Origin: Nocardioidaceae bacterium
Lineage (GTDB): Bacteria; Actinomycetota; Actinomycetes; Propionibacteriales; Nocardioidaceae
Assembly: GCA_030655315.1 (NCBI GenBank)
Contig: JAURVT010000022.1
Span: 1 to 64,000 of the forward strand
Direction of reading: 5' to 3'
Length of the DNA: 64,000 nt
This document shows positions 23,563 through 33,446 of the stretch, in pieces. Position numbers and translations under genes: made by a program. Position 1 is the stretch's first letter; every line of letters starts with the position of its first letter. The notes under the pieces were generated by a model. The model did not search any database and was not told the origin of the DNA. It was given only the letters and a program-made list of their open reading frames with translations.

Positions 23563-24116
23563 TGTCCCGCCGACTCGAGCCGCACCGTCCGCGCGACCTC
23601 GACGACGCGCAGCGCCGCGTCTACGACGCCGTCGCGGGCGGGCGCCGGGCCGAGGGTCCGCAGGCGTTCGCCCTCACCGACGACGACGGGTCGCTGCGGG
23701 GGCCGTTCGACGCGTTCCTGCTGTCACCGCCCGTCGGGCACGCGCTGCAGGAGCTGGGCGCGGCGGTGCGCTTCGGCTCGGGCCTCACCGACCGCGTGCG
23801 CGAGATCTCGATCCTCGCCGTCGCCGCCCGCGAGCGGTGTGCGTTCGAGAAGCAGGCGCACGAGGCCGTCGGCGCGAGCGTCGGCCTCACCGACGACGAG
23901 ATGGTCGCGCTCGCCGCCGACCGGGTGCCGACCGGTCTCGACGAGCACGAGACCGCCGCCCTCGAGCTGGTCCGCGCCCTGCTCGACGGCGACGTCGACG
24001 ACCACACCTGGGTCCGCGTCGCCTCGCTCCTCGGCGAGCGCACCGTCTTCGAGCTCACCACCGTCGTCGGCTACTACCGGATGCTCGCCCTCCAGCTCCG
24101 AGTCTTCCGCGTCTGA
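23562..24116 (+). CDS. Carboxymuconolactone decarboxylase-family protein
   Basis: The 184-residue protein overlaps the pruA stop (TGATG). The central segment VREISILAVAARERCAFEKQ followed by AHEAVGASVGLTDDEM matches the AhpD/CMD-like fold. It keeps the Cys and the following His but lacks the CxxC redox pair of AhpD, so peroxidase-reductase activity is not supported. A metabolic role next to pruA is inference from coupling only. Confidence 0.78.
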
Positions 24117-24225
24117 GGCCCCCGGCATCCCGGCTGGCGGCGTTGCTCGCGTCCTCGACGAACGACACCAGTTCGCCTTCGACGCGGCGCCTTGCCGTCC
24201 GGGCGCCAGGCGGGATGCCGGGGCC
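24117..24225. repeat. Long stem-loop element, copy 2
   Basis: GGCCCCCGGCATCCC at about 24117-24131 pairs, with one bulged base, with GGGATGCCGGGGCC at 24212-24225. The interior carries TCGACGAACGA and CCAGTTCGCCTTCG, in the same order and spacing class as the element at 15721-15808. It lies between two convergent genes, so it may also terminate transcription. Confidence 0.8.
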
Positions 24226-24227
24226 CG

Positions 24228-24713
24228 TCAGAGCTTCTTGTTGGCCTCGCGGCACTCGAGGCGGAGCGCCTGGACGATCGCCTTCGCGACCTCGGGCTCG
24301 ACCTTCTTGCCGATGAAGGGGATCTTGACGGTGACGTCGCCGACGACGGTGAGGACGGTGTCGTCGCCGCGGGCGGCGAGGGTGGTGGCGCCCTTCATGC
24401 TGGCGGGCTGGCCCTTGATGTCGACCGCGACGCGACCGGTGCGGTCACCGGAGGCGTCGGGGGCGTCCCAGTGCTCGACCTGGTCGACGCTGACCGTGTC
24501 GCCGACCATCTTCTTGAGCATGTCCGGCAGGTCGGCCGGGAGCGTGCGCGCGATGGTGATGGTGGCGGCCCCGCCCTGCGAGGTCACGTCCACGTCGTGG
24601 CGGGTGGCTCCCATCGTGGTGCACACCTCGTCGCGGAAGGACGGGTCGCTGATCAGCGCGAACACGGCCTCCGGCGTGGCGCCCGGGTACGTCACGGTCT
24701 CCTCGATCTTCAT
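24228..24713 (-). CDS. DUF2505 family protein
   Basis: The 161-residue protein starts at ATG 24713. MKIEETVTYPGATPEAVFAL, RDEVCTTMGATRHDV and the C-terminal VTVKIPFIGKKVEPEVAKAI match actinobacterial DUF2505, a START/SRPBCC-like fold expected to form a hydrophobic-ligand cavity. The ligand is unknown. It is divergent from the glutamate dehydrogenase gene, with about 80 bases between starts. Confidence 0.85.
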   Translation of the reverse strand: MKIEETVTYPGATPEAVFALISDPSFRDEVCTTMGATRHDVDVTSQGGAATITIARTLPADLPDMLKKMVGDTVSVDQVEHWDAPDASGDRTGRVAVDIKGQPASMKGATTLAARGDDTVLTVVGDVTVKIPFIGKKVEPEVAKAIVQALRLECREANKKL

Positions 24714-24793
24714 GGCGTCAGACTAGGGCGTTAGTGTCGCCTCGTCGCACAACGGCGTGCGGCGTCGCGACGCGAAGGGGGCGTGTGCAGCCC

Positions 24794-27700
24794 ATGACGG
24801 ACCGTGCAGGACTGGTCGAGGACTACTACCGGGACCTCCCCGCGAGCGAGCTCGCGGCCGAGCAGCCGGGCGAGCTGGAGGCCGTCGCGCAGAGCCACCG
24901 CGCGCTCGCCGCCTCGTGCCCCCGCGGCACCTCCCTGGTGCGGGCGTTCTCGCCGACGGTGGAGGCCGACGGCTGGGACGCGGGCGGCCACATCGTCGTC
25001 GAGATCGTCACCGCCGACCGCCCGTTCCTGGTCGACTCGGTGACGTCCTACCTCGTGGAGCAGGGCTACGGCATCGACCGGCTCGTCCACCCGCAGCTGC
25101 TCGTCTCGCGCGACGCCGAGGGCCGGCTGCTCGACGTCCGGGTACCCGATCCCGCGGCACCGTCGCGCGACGAGCACGACGACCTCACCGACGTGCGGGA
25201 GTCGTGGATCCACGTCGACCTCGACTCCTCGAGCGACCCCGAGGTGTACGCCAAGATCGAGGACGGCCTGCGCGGCGTCCTGCGCGACGTCGAGGAGGTC
25301 ACCGCCGACTGGCGGCCCATGCACGCCAAGGCGCTCGAGCTCGCCGACGAGATGCGTCGTCCGCTGCCCGGCGTCCCGACCGACGAGGCCGACGAGGCCC
25401 GCGAGCTGCTCACCTGGCTGGCCGACGGCCACTTCACCTTCATGGGCTACCGCGACTACGCGATCGACGACTCGGCCGGGACGGGCGGTGCGGGCGTCAT
25501 GCGAGTCGTCCCCGACACGGGCCTCGGGCTGCTCCGCAGCGACCGGATCGTGTCCAGCGAGGCCGGCGGCGAGGCCGCGGCGGCGGCCGCGCGGGGCAGC
25601 GACCGCTCGCTGCTCATCGTCACCAAGGCCGACACCCGCTCGACGGTCCACCGGCCGGTGCACCTCGACCGGATCGCCGTCCGCACCTACGACGAGGCCG
25701 GGACCGTGGTCGGCGAGCGCCGGTTCCTCGGTCTGTTCACGTCGTCGGCCTACGCCGAGAGCGTGATGCGCGTGCCCGTGCTCGGACGACGCACCCGCGC
25801 CGTCCTCGAGCACCTGCGGTGGGACCCGCAGAGCTACAACGGCAAGGCCCTGGTCGACATGCTCGAGGGCTACCCGCGCGACGAGCTGTTCGGCGCCCGC
25901 GTCACCGAGCTCGCGGCGATCGCCACCGACCTGCTCCACTCGCGCGACCGTCGCCAGGTCCGGTCCTACGTCCGCCGCGACGAGCTGAGCCGCTTCTGGT
26001 CGTGCCTGGTCTACCTCCCGCGCGACCGCTACACGACCGACGTCCGCGTGCGGATGCAGGACCTCCTCAAGGCCGCGGTCGGTGAGGGCGCGACCGTCGA
26101 GTACACCGCGCTGGTGAGCGACCAGCTCCTCGCGCGCCTGCACTTCGTGGTGCGTCCGGCCGGAGGCACCGTCGCCGAGCCCGACGTCGACGACCTGCAG
26201 CGCCGGCTGGTCGACGCCGCCCGCACCTGGGACGACGACTTCGCGACGGCGATCGACGCCGCCTTCGGCCAGGCGGCCACCACCGAGACCCTCGCGACCT
26301 ACGCCGGCGCGTTCCCCGAGGCCTACAAGGAGGACTTCGCCGCCCGGGTCGCGGTGCAGGACCTGCAGTGGCTCGAGTCGCTGGCGGGCGGCACGATCGC
26401 CCTGAAGTTCCGACGCTCGACCACCGACGGGCAGGCCAGCGGCCGGATCAAGATCTACCGCCACGGCACCGCGCTGTCGCTCGCCGACGTGCTGCCCGTG
26501 TTCACCTCGCTCGGCGTCGCCGTCGTCGACGAGCGGCCCTACCGGATCTCGATCGGGTCCGAGGAGGCGTGGGTCTACGACTTCGGCCTGAACTACGAGG
26601 GCCGGGTCACCGACGCCGTCCTCGGTGAGTTCCAGAACGCGTTCGTCGCCTGCTGGGGCGGCAAGGCCGAGGCCGACGGGTTCAACCGCCTCGTGCTGGG
26701 GGCCGGGCTCACCTGGCGCCAGGTCGTCGTGCTGCGCACCTACGCCAAGTACCTGCGGCAGGCGGGCTCGCCGTTCAGCCAGGAGTACCAGGAGCGTGCG
26801 CTGCTCGACAACGACGAGATCGCGCGGCTCGTCGTCGAGCTGTTCGAGACCCGGTTCGACCCCGACGGCGGTACCCGCGACGAGCGGGTCGCGCGGTCGA
26901 CCGCGATCGAGGAGACCATCACGGCCGCGCTCGAGGAGGTGGCGAGCCTCGACGCCGACCGCATCCTGCGCGCCTTCGTCGGCCTGGTCCGGGCGACCCT
27001 GCGCACGAACTTCTACCAGCTCGACGAGGACGACCGGCCCAAGCCGTACGTCTCGGTCAAGCTCGACGCGCGCGCGATCGACGACCTGCCCGAGCCGCGT
27101 CCCCGGTTCGAGATCTTCTGCTACTCCCCGCGGGTCGAGGGCGTGCACCTGAGGTTCGGACCCGTCGCCCGCGGCGGCCTGCGGTGGTCGGACCGCCGCG
27201 AGGACTTCCGGACCGAGGTGCTCGGGCTCGTCAAGGCACAGATGGTCAAGAACACCGTGATCGTCCCGGTGGGGTCCAAGGGCGGCTTCTACTGCAAGCA
27301 CCTGCCCGACCCGGCCGTCGACCGCGACGCGTGGCTGGCCGAGGGCGTCGCCTGCTACCGGACCTTCATCTCCTCCCTGCTCGACGTCACCGACAACCGC
27401 CGCGGCACCGAGACGGTGCCGCCCGAGCGCGTGGTGCGCTGGGACGACGACGACTCCTACCTCGTCGTCGCCGCCGACAAGGGCACCGCCACCTTCTCCG
27501 ACATCGCCAACGGGGTCTCGCTCGACTACGGCTTCTGGCTCGGCGACGCGTTCGCCTCCGGGGGCTCGATCGGCTACGACCACAAGGCCATGGGCATCAC
27601 CGCCCGCGGAGCCTGGGAGTCGGTCCGCCGGCACTTCCGCGAGCGCGGCATCGACTGCCAGAGCGAGGACTTCACCTGCGTCGGCGTCGGCGACATGTCG

Positions 27701-29563
27701 GGCGACGTGTTCGGCAACGGCATGCTGCTCTCGCGCCACACCCGGCTCGTCGCGGCGTTCGACCACCGCCACGTCTTCCTCGACCCCGACCCGGACGCGG
27801 CGACGTCCTTCGCCGAGCGGGAGCGGCTGTTCGCCCTGCCGCGCTCCAGCTGGGCCGACTACGACGCGTCGCTGATCTCCGAGGGCGGCGGCGTCCATCC
27901 CCGCACCGCCAAGACCATCCCGGTCACGCCCCAGGTCCGCGTCGCGCTGGGCCTGCCCGACGGCGTGGTGCAGATGAGCCCCACCGAGCTGCTCACCGCC
28001 GTGCTGAAGGCGCCGGTCGACCTGCTCTGGAACGGCGGCATCGGCACCTACGTCAAGGCGAGCACCGAGACCCACGACCAGGTGGGCGACAAGGCCAACA
28101 ACGCGATCCGGGTCGACGGGGCGGACCTGCGCGCCCGCTGCGTCGGCGAGGGCGGGAACCTCGGGCTCACGCAGCTGGGCCGGATCGAGTACGCGTCCGC
28201 CGGCGGGCGCATCGACACCGACTTCATCGACAACTCCGCCGGGGTCGACACCTCCGACCACGAGGTGAACATCAAGATCCTGCTCGACCGTGTCGTCGAG
28301 TCCGGCGAGCTCGACGTCGCCGGCCGCAACGAGCTGCTGCCCACCATGACCGACGAGGTCGCGGGGCTGGTGCTCGCGCACAACTACGACCAGAACAAGG
28401 CGCTCGCCAACTCGCAGGCCAACTCGAGCAGCCTCGTGCACGCGCACGAGGACTGGATCCGTGCCCTCGAGCGCGAGGGCCACCTGGACCGCGAGATCGA
28501 GTTCCTGCCGCAGGACGACGAGATCGCGCGCCGTCGCGCCGAGGGCGGCGGGCTGACCGCGCCCGAGCTGGCCGTCCTGCTCGCCTACACCAAGATCGTG
28601 CTGTCCGACGAGCTGCTGGCCTCGGGCATAGCCGACGACCCGTTCTTCCGCAGCGAGCTGTACTCGTACTTCCCGAGCGCGATCCAGCACCGCTACCGCG
28701 CGCAGATCGACGACCACCCGCTGCGCCGCGAGATCGTCGTGACGCGCCTGGTCAACCAGCTGGTCGACTCCGCGGGGATCACGTTCTACCACCGCCTGCG
28801 CTCGGAGACCGGCGCCTCGATCGACGAGCTCGCCCGCGCCCACGCCGTCGCCGTCGAGATCTACGGCACCAACGCGCTCAACGACGACGTCGACGCGCTC
28901 GACAACCAGGTCGCGGCCGAGGTGCAGACCCAGGTCCGGCTCGCGCTCCGCACGCTCGACGAGCGGGTGACTCGCTGGCTGGTCAACAACCAGCGCGACG
29001 TCGACGCCGAGCAGATCGTCGACTACTTCGGCACCACGGTCCAACGCGTGGTGGCGGCGATGCCACGGGTGCTGGTGGGCCGTCAGAAGGAGGCCTTCGA
29101 CGCCGCCGTCGCGACGTTCCTCGAGGCGGGGCTGCCCGACGACGTCGCCCACCGCGCCGCCAGCGTCGGCCCGGCCTACTCGGCGATGGGCATCGCCCAC
29201 CTGGCCCACGACCACGACGTCGACCCCGAGCTCGTCGCCGCGGTGCACGTCCGGGTGGGAGAGGCCCTCGGCCTCGACCTGTTCGCGTCGCGGGTGCAAG
29301 GGCTGCCGCGCGACGACCGCTGGCGCACGATGGCGAGGGCGTCGCTGCGCGACGAGCTGCACGCGGTCCACGTCTTGTTCGCCGAGCAGGTGCTCGAGGA
29401 GACCTCCGGTGACGACCCGCAGGCGCGGGTCGACGCCTGGGTCGAGACGCACCGCGCCGCGATGGACCGCGCCTCCGACACCCTCGACGCGATCTGGTCC
29501 GAGGACGAGGCCGACCTCGCCCGCCTGTCGGTGGCGCTCCGGGTGGTGCGCGGGCTGCTCTGA
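24794..29563 (+). CDS. NAD-specific glutamate dehydrogenase, large (GDH180) type
   Basis: The 1589-residue enzyme converts glutamate and NAD+ to 2-oxoglutarate, ammonia and NADH. Length and layout fit the ~180-kDa class: a long N-terminal ACT-like regulatory region, a central catalytic domain with GPVARGGLRWSDRREDFRTE, KNTVIVPVGSKGGF and GVGDMSGDVFGNGMLLS, and a helical C-terminal region. The motif LWNGGIGTYVK and the EGGNLG Rossmann segment are intact. It starts at ATG 24794; no strong ribosome site is seen. The large antisense open frame across it is a composition artefact. Confidence 0.95.
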   Translation: MTDRAGLVEDYYRDLPASELAAEQPGELEAVAQSHRALAASCPRGTSLVRAFSPTVEADGWDAGGHIVVEIVTADRPFLVDSVTSYLVEQGYGIDRLVHPQLLVSRDAEGRLLDVRVPDPAAPSRDEHDDLTDVRESWIHVDLDSSSDPEVYAKIEDGLRGVLRDVEEVTADWRPMHAKALELADEMRRPLPGVPTDEADEARELLTWLADGHFTFMGYRDYAIDDSAGTGGAGVMRVVPDTGLGLLRSDRIVSSEAGGEAAAAAARGSDRSLLIVTKADTRSTVHRPVHLDRIAVRTYDEAGTVVGERRFLGLFTSSAYAESVMRVPVLGRRTRAVLEHLRWDPQSYNGKALVDMLEGYPRDELFGARVTELAAIATDLLHSRDRRQVRSYVRRDELSRFWSCLVYLPRDRYTTDVRVRMQDLLKAAVGEGATVEYTALVSDQLLARLHFVVRPAGGTVAEPDVDDLQRRLVDAARTWDDDFATAIDAAFGQAATTETLATYAGAFPEAYKEDFAARVAVQDLQWLESLAGGTIALKFRRSTTDGQASGRIKIYRHGTALSLADVLPVFTSLGVAVVDERPYRISIGSEEAWVYDFGLNYEGRVTDAVLGEFQNAFVACWGGKAEADGFNRLVLGAGLTWRQVVVLRTYAKYLRQAGSPFSQEYQERALLDNDEIARLVVELFETRFDPDGGTRDERVARSTAIEETITAALEEVASLDADRILRAFVGLVRATLRTNFYQLDEDDRPKPYVSVKLDARAIDDLPEPRPRFEIFCYSPRVEGVHLRFGPVARGGLRWSDRREDFRTEVLGLVKAQMVKNTVIVPVGSKGGFYCKHLPDPAVDRDAWLAEGVACYRTFISSLLDVTDNRRGTETVPPERVVRWDDDDSYLVVAADKGTATFSDIANGVSLDYGFWLGDAFASGGSIGYDHKAMGITARGAWESVRRHFRERGIDCQSEDFTCVGVGDMSGDVFGNGMLLSRHTRLVAAFDHRHVFLDPDPDAATSFAERERLFALPRSSWADYDASLISEGGGVHPRTAKTIPVTPQVRVALGLPDGVVQMSPTELLTAVLKAPVDLLWNGGIGTYVKASTETHDQVGDKANNAIRVDGADLRARCVGEGGNLGLTQLGRIEYASAGGRIDTDFIDNSAGVDTSDHEVNIKILLDRVVESGELDVAGRNELLPTMTDEVAGLVLAHNYDQNKALANSQANSSSLVHAHEDWIRALEREGHLDREIEFLPQDDEIARRRAEGGGLTAPELAVLLAYTKIVLSDELLASGIADDPFFRSELYSYFPSAIQHRYRAQIDDHPLRREIVVTRLVNQLVDSAGITFYHRLRSETGASIDELARAHAVAVEIYGTNALNDDVDALDNQVAAEVQTQVRLALRTLDERVTRWLVNNQRDVDAEQIVDYFGTTVQRVVAAMPRVLVGRQKEAFDAAVATFLEAGLPDDVAHRAASVGPAYSAMGIAHLAHDHDVDPELVAAVHVRVGEALGLDLFASRVQGLPRDDRWRTMARASLRDELHAVHVLFAEQVLEETSGDDPQARVDAWVETHRAAMDRASDTLDAIWSEDEADLARLSVALRVVRGLL

Positions 29564-29570
29564 GCGCCGC

Positions 29571-29822
29571 TCACCGATCTCCGACGGGGCGCAGGTGACC
29601 GGCGGCGACCCAGCGCACCACCAGCGACTCGGCCCCGGTGGGCACGAAGGCGACGAGCGCCCACCAGCCGTCCTGCTGGCGCCGCCACGAGACGACCAGG
29701 CCCGGATAGGGCTCGAGGTCGGCTCGTGACGACTCCTTGACCAGCACGTGGCGCACCCGTGGGACGACCGGCTCGAGGAGCGGTCGCGCCGCCTCCTGGC
29801 CGTACCGCCGGTTGCTGCCCAC
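29571..29822 (-). CDS. Small hypothetical protein
   Basis: The 83-residue protein starts at GTG 29822 and ends eight bases after the glutamate dehydrogenase stop, on the opposite strand. It has the pattern PRVRHVLVKESSRADLEPYP followed by GLVVSWRRQQDGWWALVAFV and a WVAAGHLRPV end. This resembles small uncharacterised actinobacterial proteins. No function is assigned. Confidence 0.6.
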   Translation of the reverse strand: MGSNRRYGQEAARPLLEPVVPRVRHVLVKESSRADLEPYPGLVVSWRRQQDGWWALVAFVPTGAESLVVRWVAAGHLRPVGDR

Positions 29823-29854
29823 CGGGGCACTCTATCGAACAGGTGTTCGAAGTG

Positions 29855-30859
<1,005 letters not shown>

Positions 30860-30873
30860 GCCCTCCACGCTGC

Positions 30874-30893
30874 ACCTTGGAGCGCGCTCGAAC
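30874..30893 (-). promoter_or_regulatory. Probable MerR operator upstream of the reductase gene
   Basis: ACCTTGGAGCGCGCTCGAAC lies 14 bases upstream of the reductase ATG. It contains the dyad GAGCGCGCTC and the CTTGGAG..CTC layout typical of MerR sites placed between -35 and -10. A related sequence precedes the merR gene. Confidence 0.6.
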
Positions 30894-30905
30894 GCAAGCC
30901 GAGGG

Positions 30906-31301
30906 TCAGGACGGCGTGCCGACGCGGTCCTCGTAGATACCGATCTTGCGGTTGATGGCACCGAGGTGCTCGGTGACCTCGCTCAGCTGGGCCAGCACGC
31001 GGTCGCGGTGGGCGTGCAGGATGCCGAGCCGCTCGGCCTCGTTGCCGTCGCCCATCCGGCACAGGTCGGCGTAGGCCCGCACCTCGCGGATGGGCATCCC
31101 CGTGGCGCGGAGCCGGTTGATCATCTCGATCCACTGCAGGTCGGCCGGCCCGTAGGCGCGGCGCCCGGCGGCGGTCCGCGAGACCGGCCCGAGCAGCAGC
31201 CCGTCGCGCTCGTAGTAGCGCAGGGTGTGGGTGGTCAGGCCGGTGCGCTCGGCCGCCTCGGCGATGGACAGCGTCTCGGCGGAGGCGTCGATGGTGGTCA
31301 T
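30906..31301 (-). CDS. MerR-family transcriptional regulator
   Basis: The 131-residue regulator starts at ATG 31301. The N-terminal winged helix reads [20 protein letters not shown] followed by RDGLL and [17 protein letters not shown]-terminal coiled coil ([20 protein letters not shown]) mediates dimerisation in the family. No metal-binding Cys set is seen, so a metal sensor is unlikely. The reductase gene immediately downstream is its likely target. Confidence 0.88.
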   Translation of the reverse strand: MTTIDASAETLSIAEAAERTGLTTHTLRYYERDGLLLGPVSRTAAGRRAYGPADLQWIEMINRLRATGMPIREVRAYADLCRMGDGNEAERLGILHAHRDRVLAQLSEVTEHLGAINRKIGIYEDRVGTPS

Positions 31302-31303
31302 GT

Positions 31304-31324
31304 GTTCGAGTGTGCACCTTCGAG
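31304..31324 (-). promoter_or_regulatory. Probable MerR autoregulatory operator
   Basis: GTTCGAGTGTGCACCTTCGAG lies three bases upstream of the merR ATG. It shares GTTCGAG and the TGCACCTT segment with the site in front of the reductase gene, in keeping with one protein binding both. Confidence 0.5.
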
Positions 31325-31396
31325 CCAACTGCAAGACGAAGACAGGATGGCCGGGGTGCTCAGCAGCCCGTCCCCCGCGTGTCGGATTCCCAGGTA

Positions 31397-31456
31397 GGCA
31401 CGGTCTTCCGACGGGACCACGGCGAAATCTTTGTGGTCCCGTCGGATCTCCGTGCC
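31397..31456. other. Large two-part stem-loop upstream of cpaF
   Basis: GGCACGG (31397-31403) and TCCGACGGGACCAC (31407-31420) pair exactly with GTGGTCCCGTCGGA (31433-31446) and CCGTGCC (31450-31456). Both sides carry a TCT internal loop and the apical loop is 12 bases. This gives 21 perfect pairs. It lies in the 383-base gap between merR and cpaF. It could be a terminator or a structured leader; no T-run follows. Confidence 0.8.
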
Positions 31457-31684
31457 AGGTGGGGCTGACGGGACGGCGTGGACGACGGGCGACCGACGGT
31501 CTCGATCGGGCGGCGCCGCGCACCCTCCCTCACCCGGACGAGCCGTGTTGACGAGCCGTGTGACAGCAGTGAACTCCTGTGACGTCGACGGCCGGAGTTG
31601 TCCACAGATTCGGTTTCGGGGGGTTTCATCCCCGCGATCTCGGGGGAGCATCGGTGCCACCGAGACCGAGCCGGAGGTGGACCG

Positions 31685-31987
31685 ATGGGCGTGGTGGATA
31701 CGAGCGTCCTCGCCGAGCAGGTCCGCGCCCGCGTCCGCGACGAGGGCATCGACCCGGTGCGACAGGCGCCGCTGGTGCGGCGCATCGCCGAGCAGGTGGC
31801 CCGGGCGCACGACGAGCGCAGCCTCACCGGCGCGGTCGCACCGCTCGACGACGTCGCCGGCGTGGTCGGGTCGTTGGTCGACCGGGTGTCGGGGTTCGGA
31901 CCGCTCCAGGCGCTGCTCGACGACGAGACCGTCGAGGAGATCTGGATCAACGACCCTAGTCGGGTACGCTACAGGTATCTCACTTAG
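31685..31987 (+). pseudogene. cpaF/tadA pilus ATPase, N-terminal fragment cut by the element
   Basis: The ATG at 31685 has a GGAGG ribosome site. The first 90 codons give a CpaF N-terminal domain with VGSLVDRVSGFGPLQALLDD and EEIWINDP. The frame then enters element DNA, adds PSRVRYRYLT and stops at 31985. The remainder of the gene resumes at 49777 with SRVFVARGG. CpaF/TadA is the hexameric ATPase that powers Tad/Flp pilus assembly. As it stands this fragment has no Walker motifs and cannot act as the motor. Confidence 0.92.
31930..31980. other. attL junction
   Basis: Chromosomal cpaF sequence (GATCTGGATCAACGA) meets element DNA at the CCC of 31954-31956. The following codons CCT AGT CGG GTA still spell Pro-Ser-Arg-Val, matching the native residues encoded by CCG TCG CGC GTG at the right junction. 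Exact crossover bases cannot be set without an empty site. Confidence 0.75.
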
Positions 31988-32009
31988 GCGTCCACAGGAG
32001 GGCCGAAAC

Positions 32010-33446
32010 ATCTCCACTGCAGCCGCGATCTACGTCCGGATCTCACGGGATGCCGAGGGCGCCGGACTCGGCGTGAAGCGGCAACGGGCCGACTGCGAAG
32101 CCCTCGCAGCTCGGCTCGGGTGGAACGTGGTCGAGGTGTTTGAGGACAACGACGTGTCGGCCTCTAAGTCCAAACCGCGGCCGGCATACGTGCGGATGAT
32201 GGAGGCCGTCCAGCGCGGCGCGGTGACAGGCGTCGTCGTATGGGACGTGGACCGCCTGACCCGCACGCCTCGCGAGCTCGAGGACGTCATCGACTTCGCC
32301 GACCGCGTGGGCCTGCGCCTGGCATCCGTAGGCGGCGACATCGACCTCGGGACTGAGCAAGGTCGGATGATGGCCCGCATGAAGGGCACGGTGGCCCGCT
32401 ACGAGATCGAGCAATCTCGCCGACGACTCAGGGCCAAACACGTGGAGCTGGCGGCGAGTGGCCGGCACAACGGCCCGCGACCATTCGGGTGGGACTTTCG
32501 CGAAGACCGATCGCTAGCAATCAACCCGGCCGAAGCGGCGGTCATCCGTGAGTGCGTCGACCGCGTACTCGCCGGCGAGGGCATCTGGAAGATCTGTCGC
32601 GACCTGAACGACCGAGGCATCCTCACGAGCACCGGAAGGCCATGGGTTCCCCAAGTGCTGCGGCGCATGGTGCTCCGGTGGCGCAACTGTGGTGTGCGCA
32701 CCCACAACGGCAAAGAGGCCGGGGAGGGGCAGTGGGAGGCGGTCGTCGACCGCGAGACGCACGAGCGGGTCGTCGCGCTGCTCACTGATCCCGCTCGTCG
32801 CTCCAACAACAGAGGGACCGCACCGAAGTACCTCTTGACCTCGGTCGCCCGCTGTGGCGAGTGCGGCAAGTACGTGGTCGGCACCAACGAGCACACGTAC
32901 AAGCTGAAGAGCGGGCGCACGCGCACGTTCCTCCATGCCTACAAGTGCCCTCACGCCGGCTGCATGAAGGTGCAGCGGAACATGGCCGAAGTCGATGAGC
33001 TCGTTAGCGGGGTCGTCGTCGGGGTGCTGGAGCGCAACGGCGTCCGACTTCTCGGTGGCGACCCGGTGGCTGCTGCGCAGGCGCGCGACCGGGTTAACGC
33101 GCTTGAAGCCAAACTCGCACTTGCCGCTGATCAATACGCCGAGGACGTCATCACCGGTGACCAAATGAAGCGCATCAGCGAGCGTCTTCGGCCGCAGCTC
33201 GAGGCGGAGCGTGGTCGGCTGATGCAGTCCCAGCCTGATCCTGCGCTAGCGAGTTTCACGGGCGCCGACGTCGCGGAGGCTTGGGAGAGGGCGGACGTAG
33301 AGGTCAGGAAGCGGATCATCAGAACGCTGGGCATGGAAGTCAGCATCGAGCGGGTTGGTTCCGGCAATGGGCGGACATTCGATCCTGAGTCCGTCTGCAT
33401 CAGTTGGGCGGACACACGCGAGCCTGATACGCAGCGGAGCCAGTGA
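32010..33446 (+). CDS. Large serine integrase
   Basis: The 478-residue recombinase has an N-terminal resolvase domain (IYVRISRDAEGAGLGVKRQ, with the catalytic Ser in YVRIS), GVVVWDVDRLTR, then a recombinase domain (GPRPFGWDFRED). A zinc ribbon (CGECGKYVVG then CPHAGC) and a coiled-coil C-terminus follow. It catalyses attP x attB integration. No ATG, GTG or TTG lies between the upstream stop and the conserved IYVRIS, while AGGAGG at 31996-32001 sits eight bases before an ATC at 32010. An ATC start is therefore the best call. Confidence 0.93.
   Translation: MSTAAAIYVRISRDAEGAGLGVKRQRADCEALAARLGWNVVEVFEDNDVSASKSKPRPAYVRMMEAVQRGAVTGVVVWDVDRLTRTPRELEDVIDFADRVGLRLASVGGDIDLGTEQGRMMARMKGTVARYEIEQSRRRLRAKHVELAASGRHNGPRPFGWDFREDRSLAINPAEAAVIRECVDRVLAGEGIWKICRDLNDRGILTSTGRPWVPQVLRRMVLRWRNCGVRTHNGKEAGEGQWEAVVDRETHERVVALLTDPARRSNNRGTAPKYLLTSVARCGECGKYVVGTNEHTYKLKSGRTRTFLHAYKCPHAGCMKVQRNMAEVDELVSGVVVGVLERNGVRLLGGDPVAAAQARDRVNALEAKLALAADQYAEDVITGDQMKRISERLRPQLEAERGRLMQSQPDPALASFTGADVAEAWERADVEVRKRIIRTLGMEVSIERVGSGNGRTFDPESVCISWADTREPDTQRSQ

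Noticed and set aside
24731-29830. A 1699-codon open frame on the minus strand
   Set aside because: It is the antisense shadow of the glutamate dehydrogenase gene. High GC removes stop codons, and the sense frame has complete family motifs.
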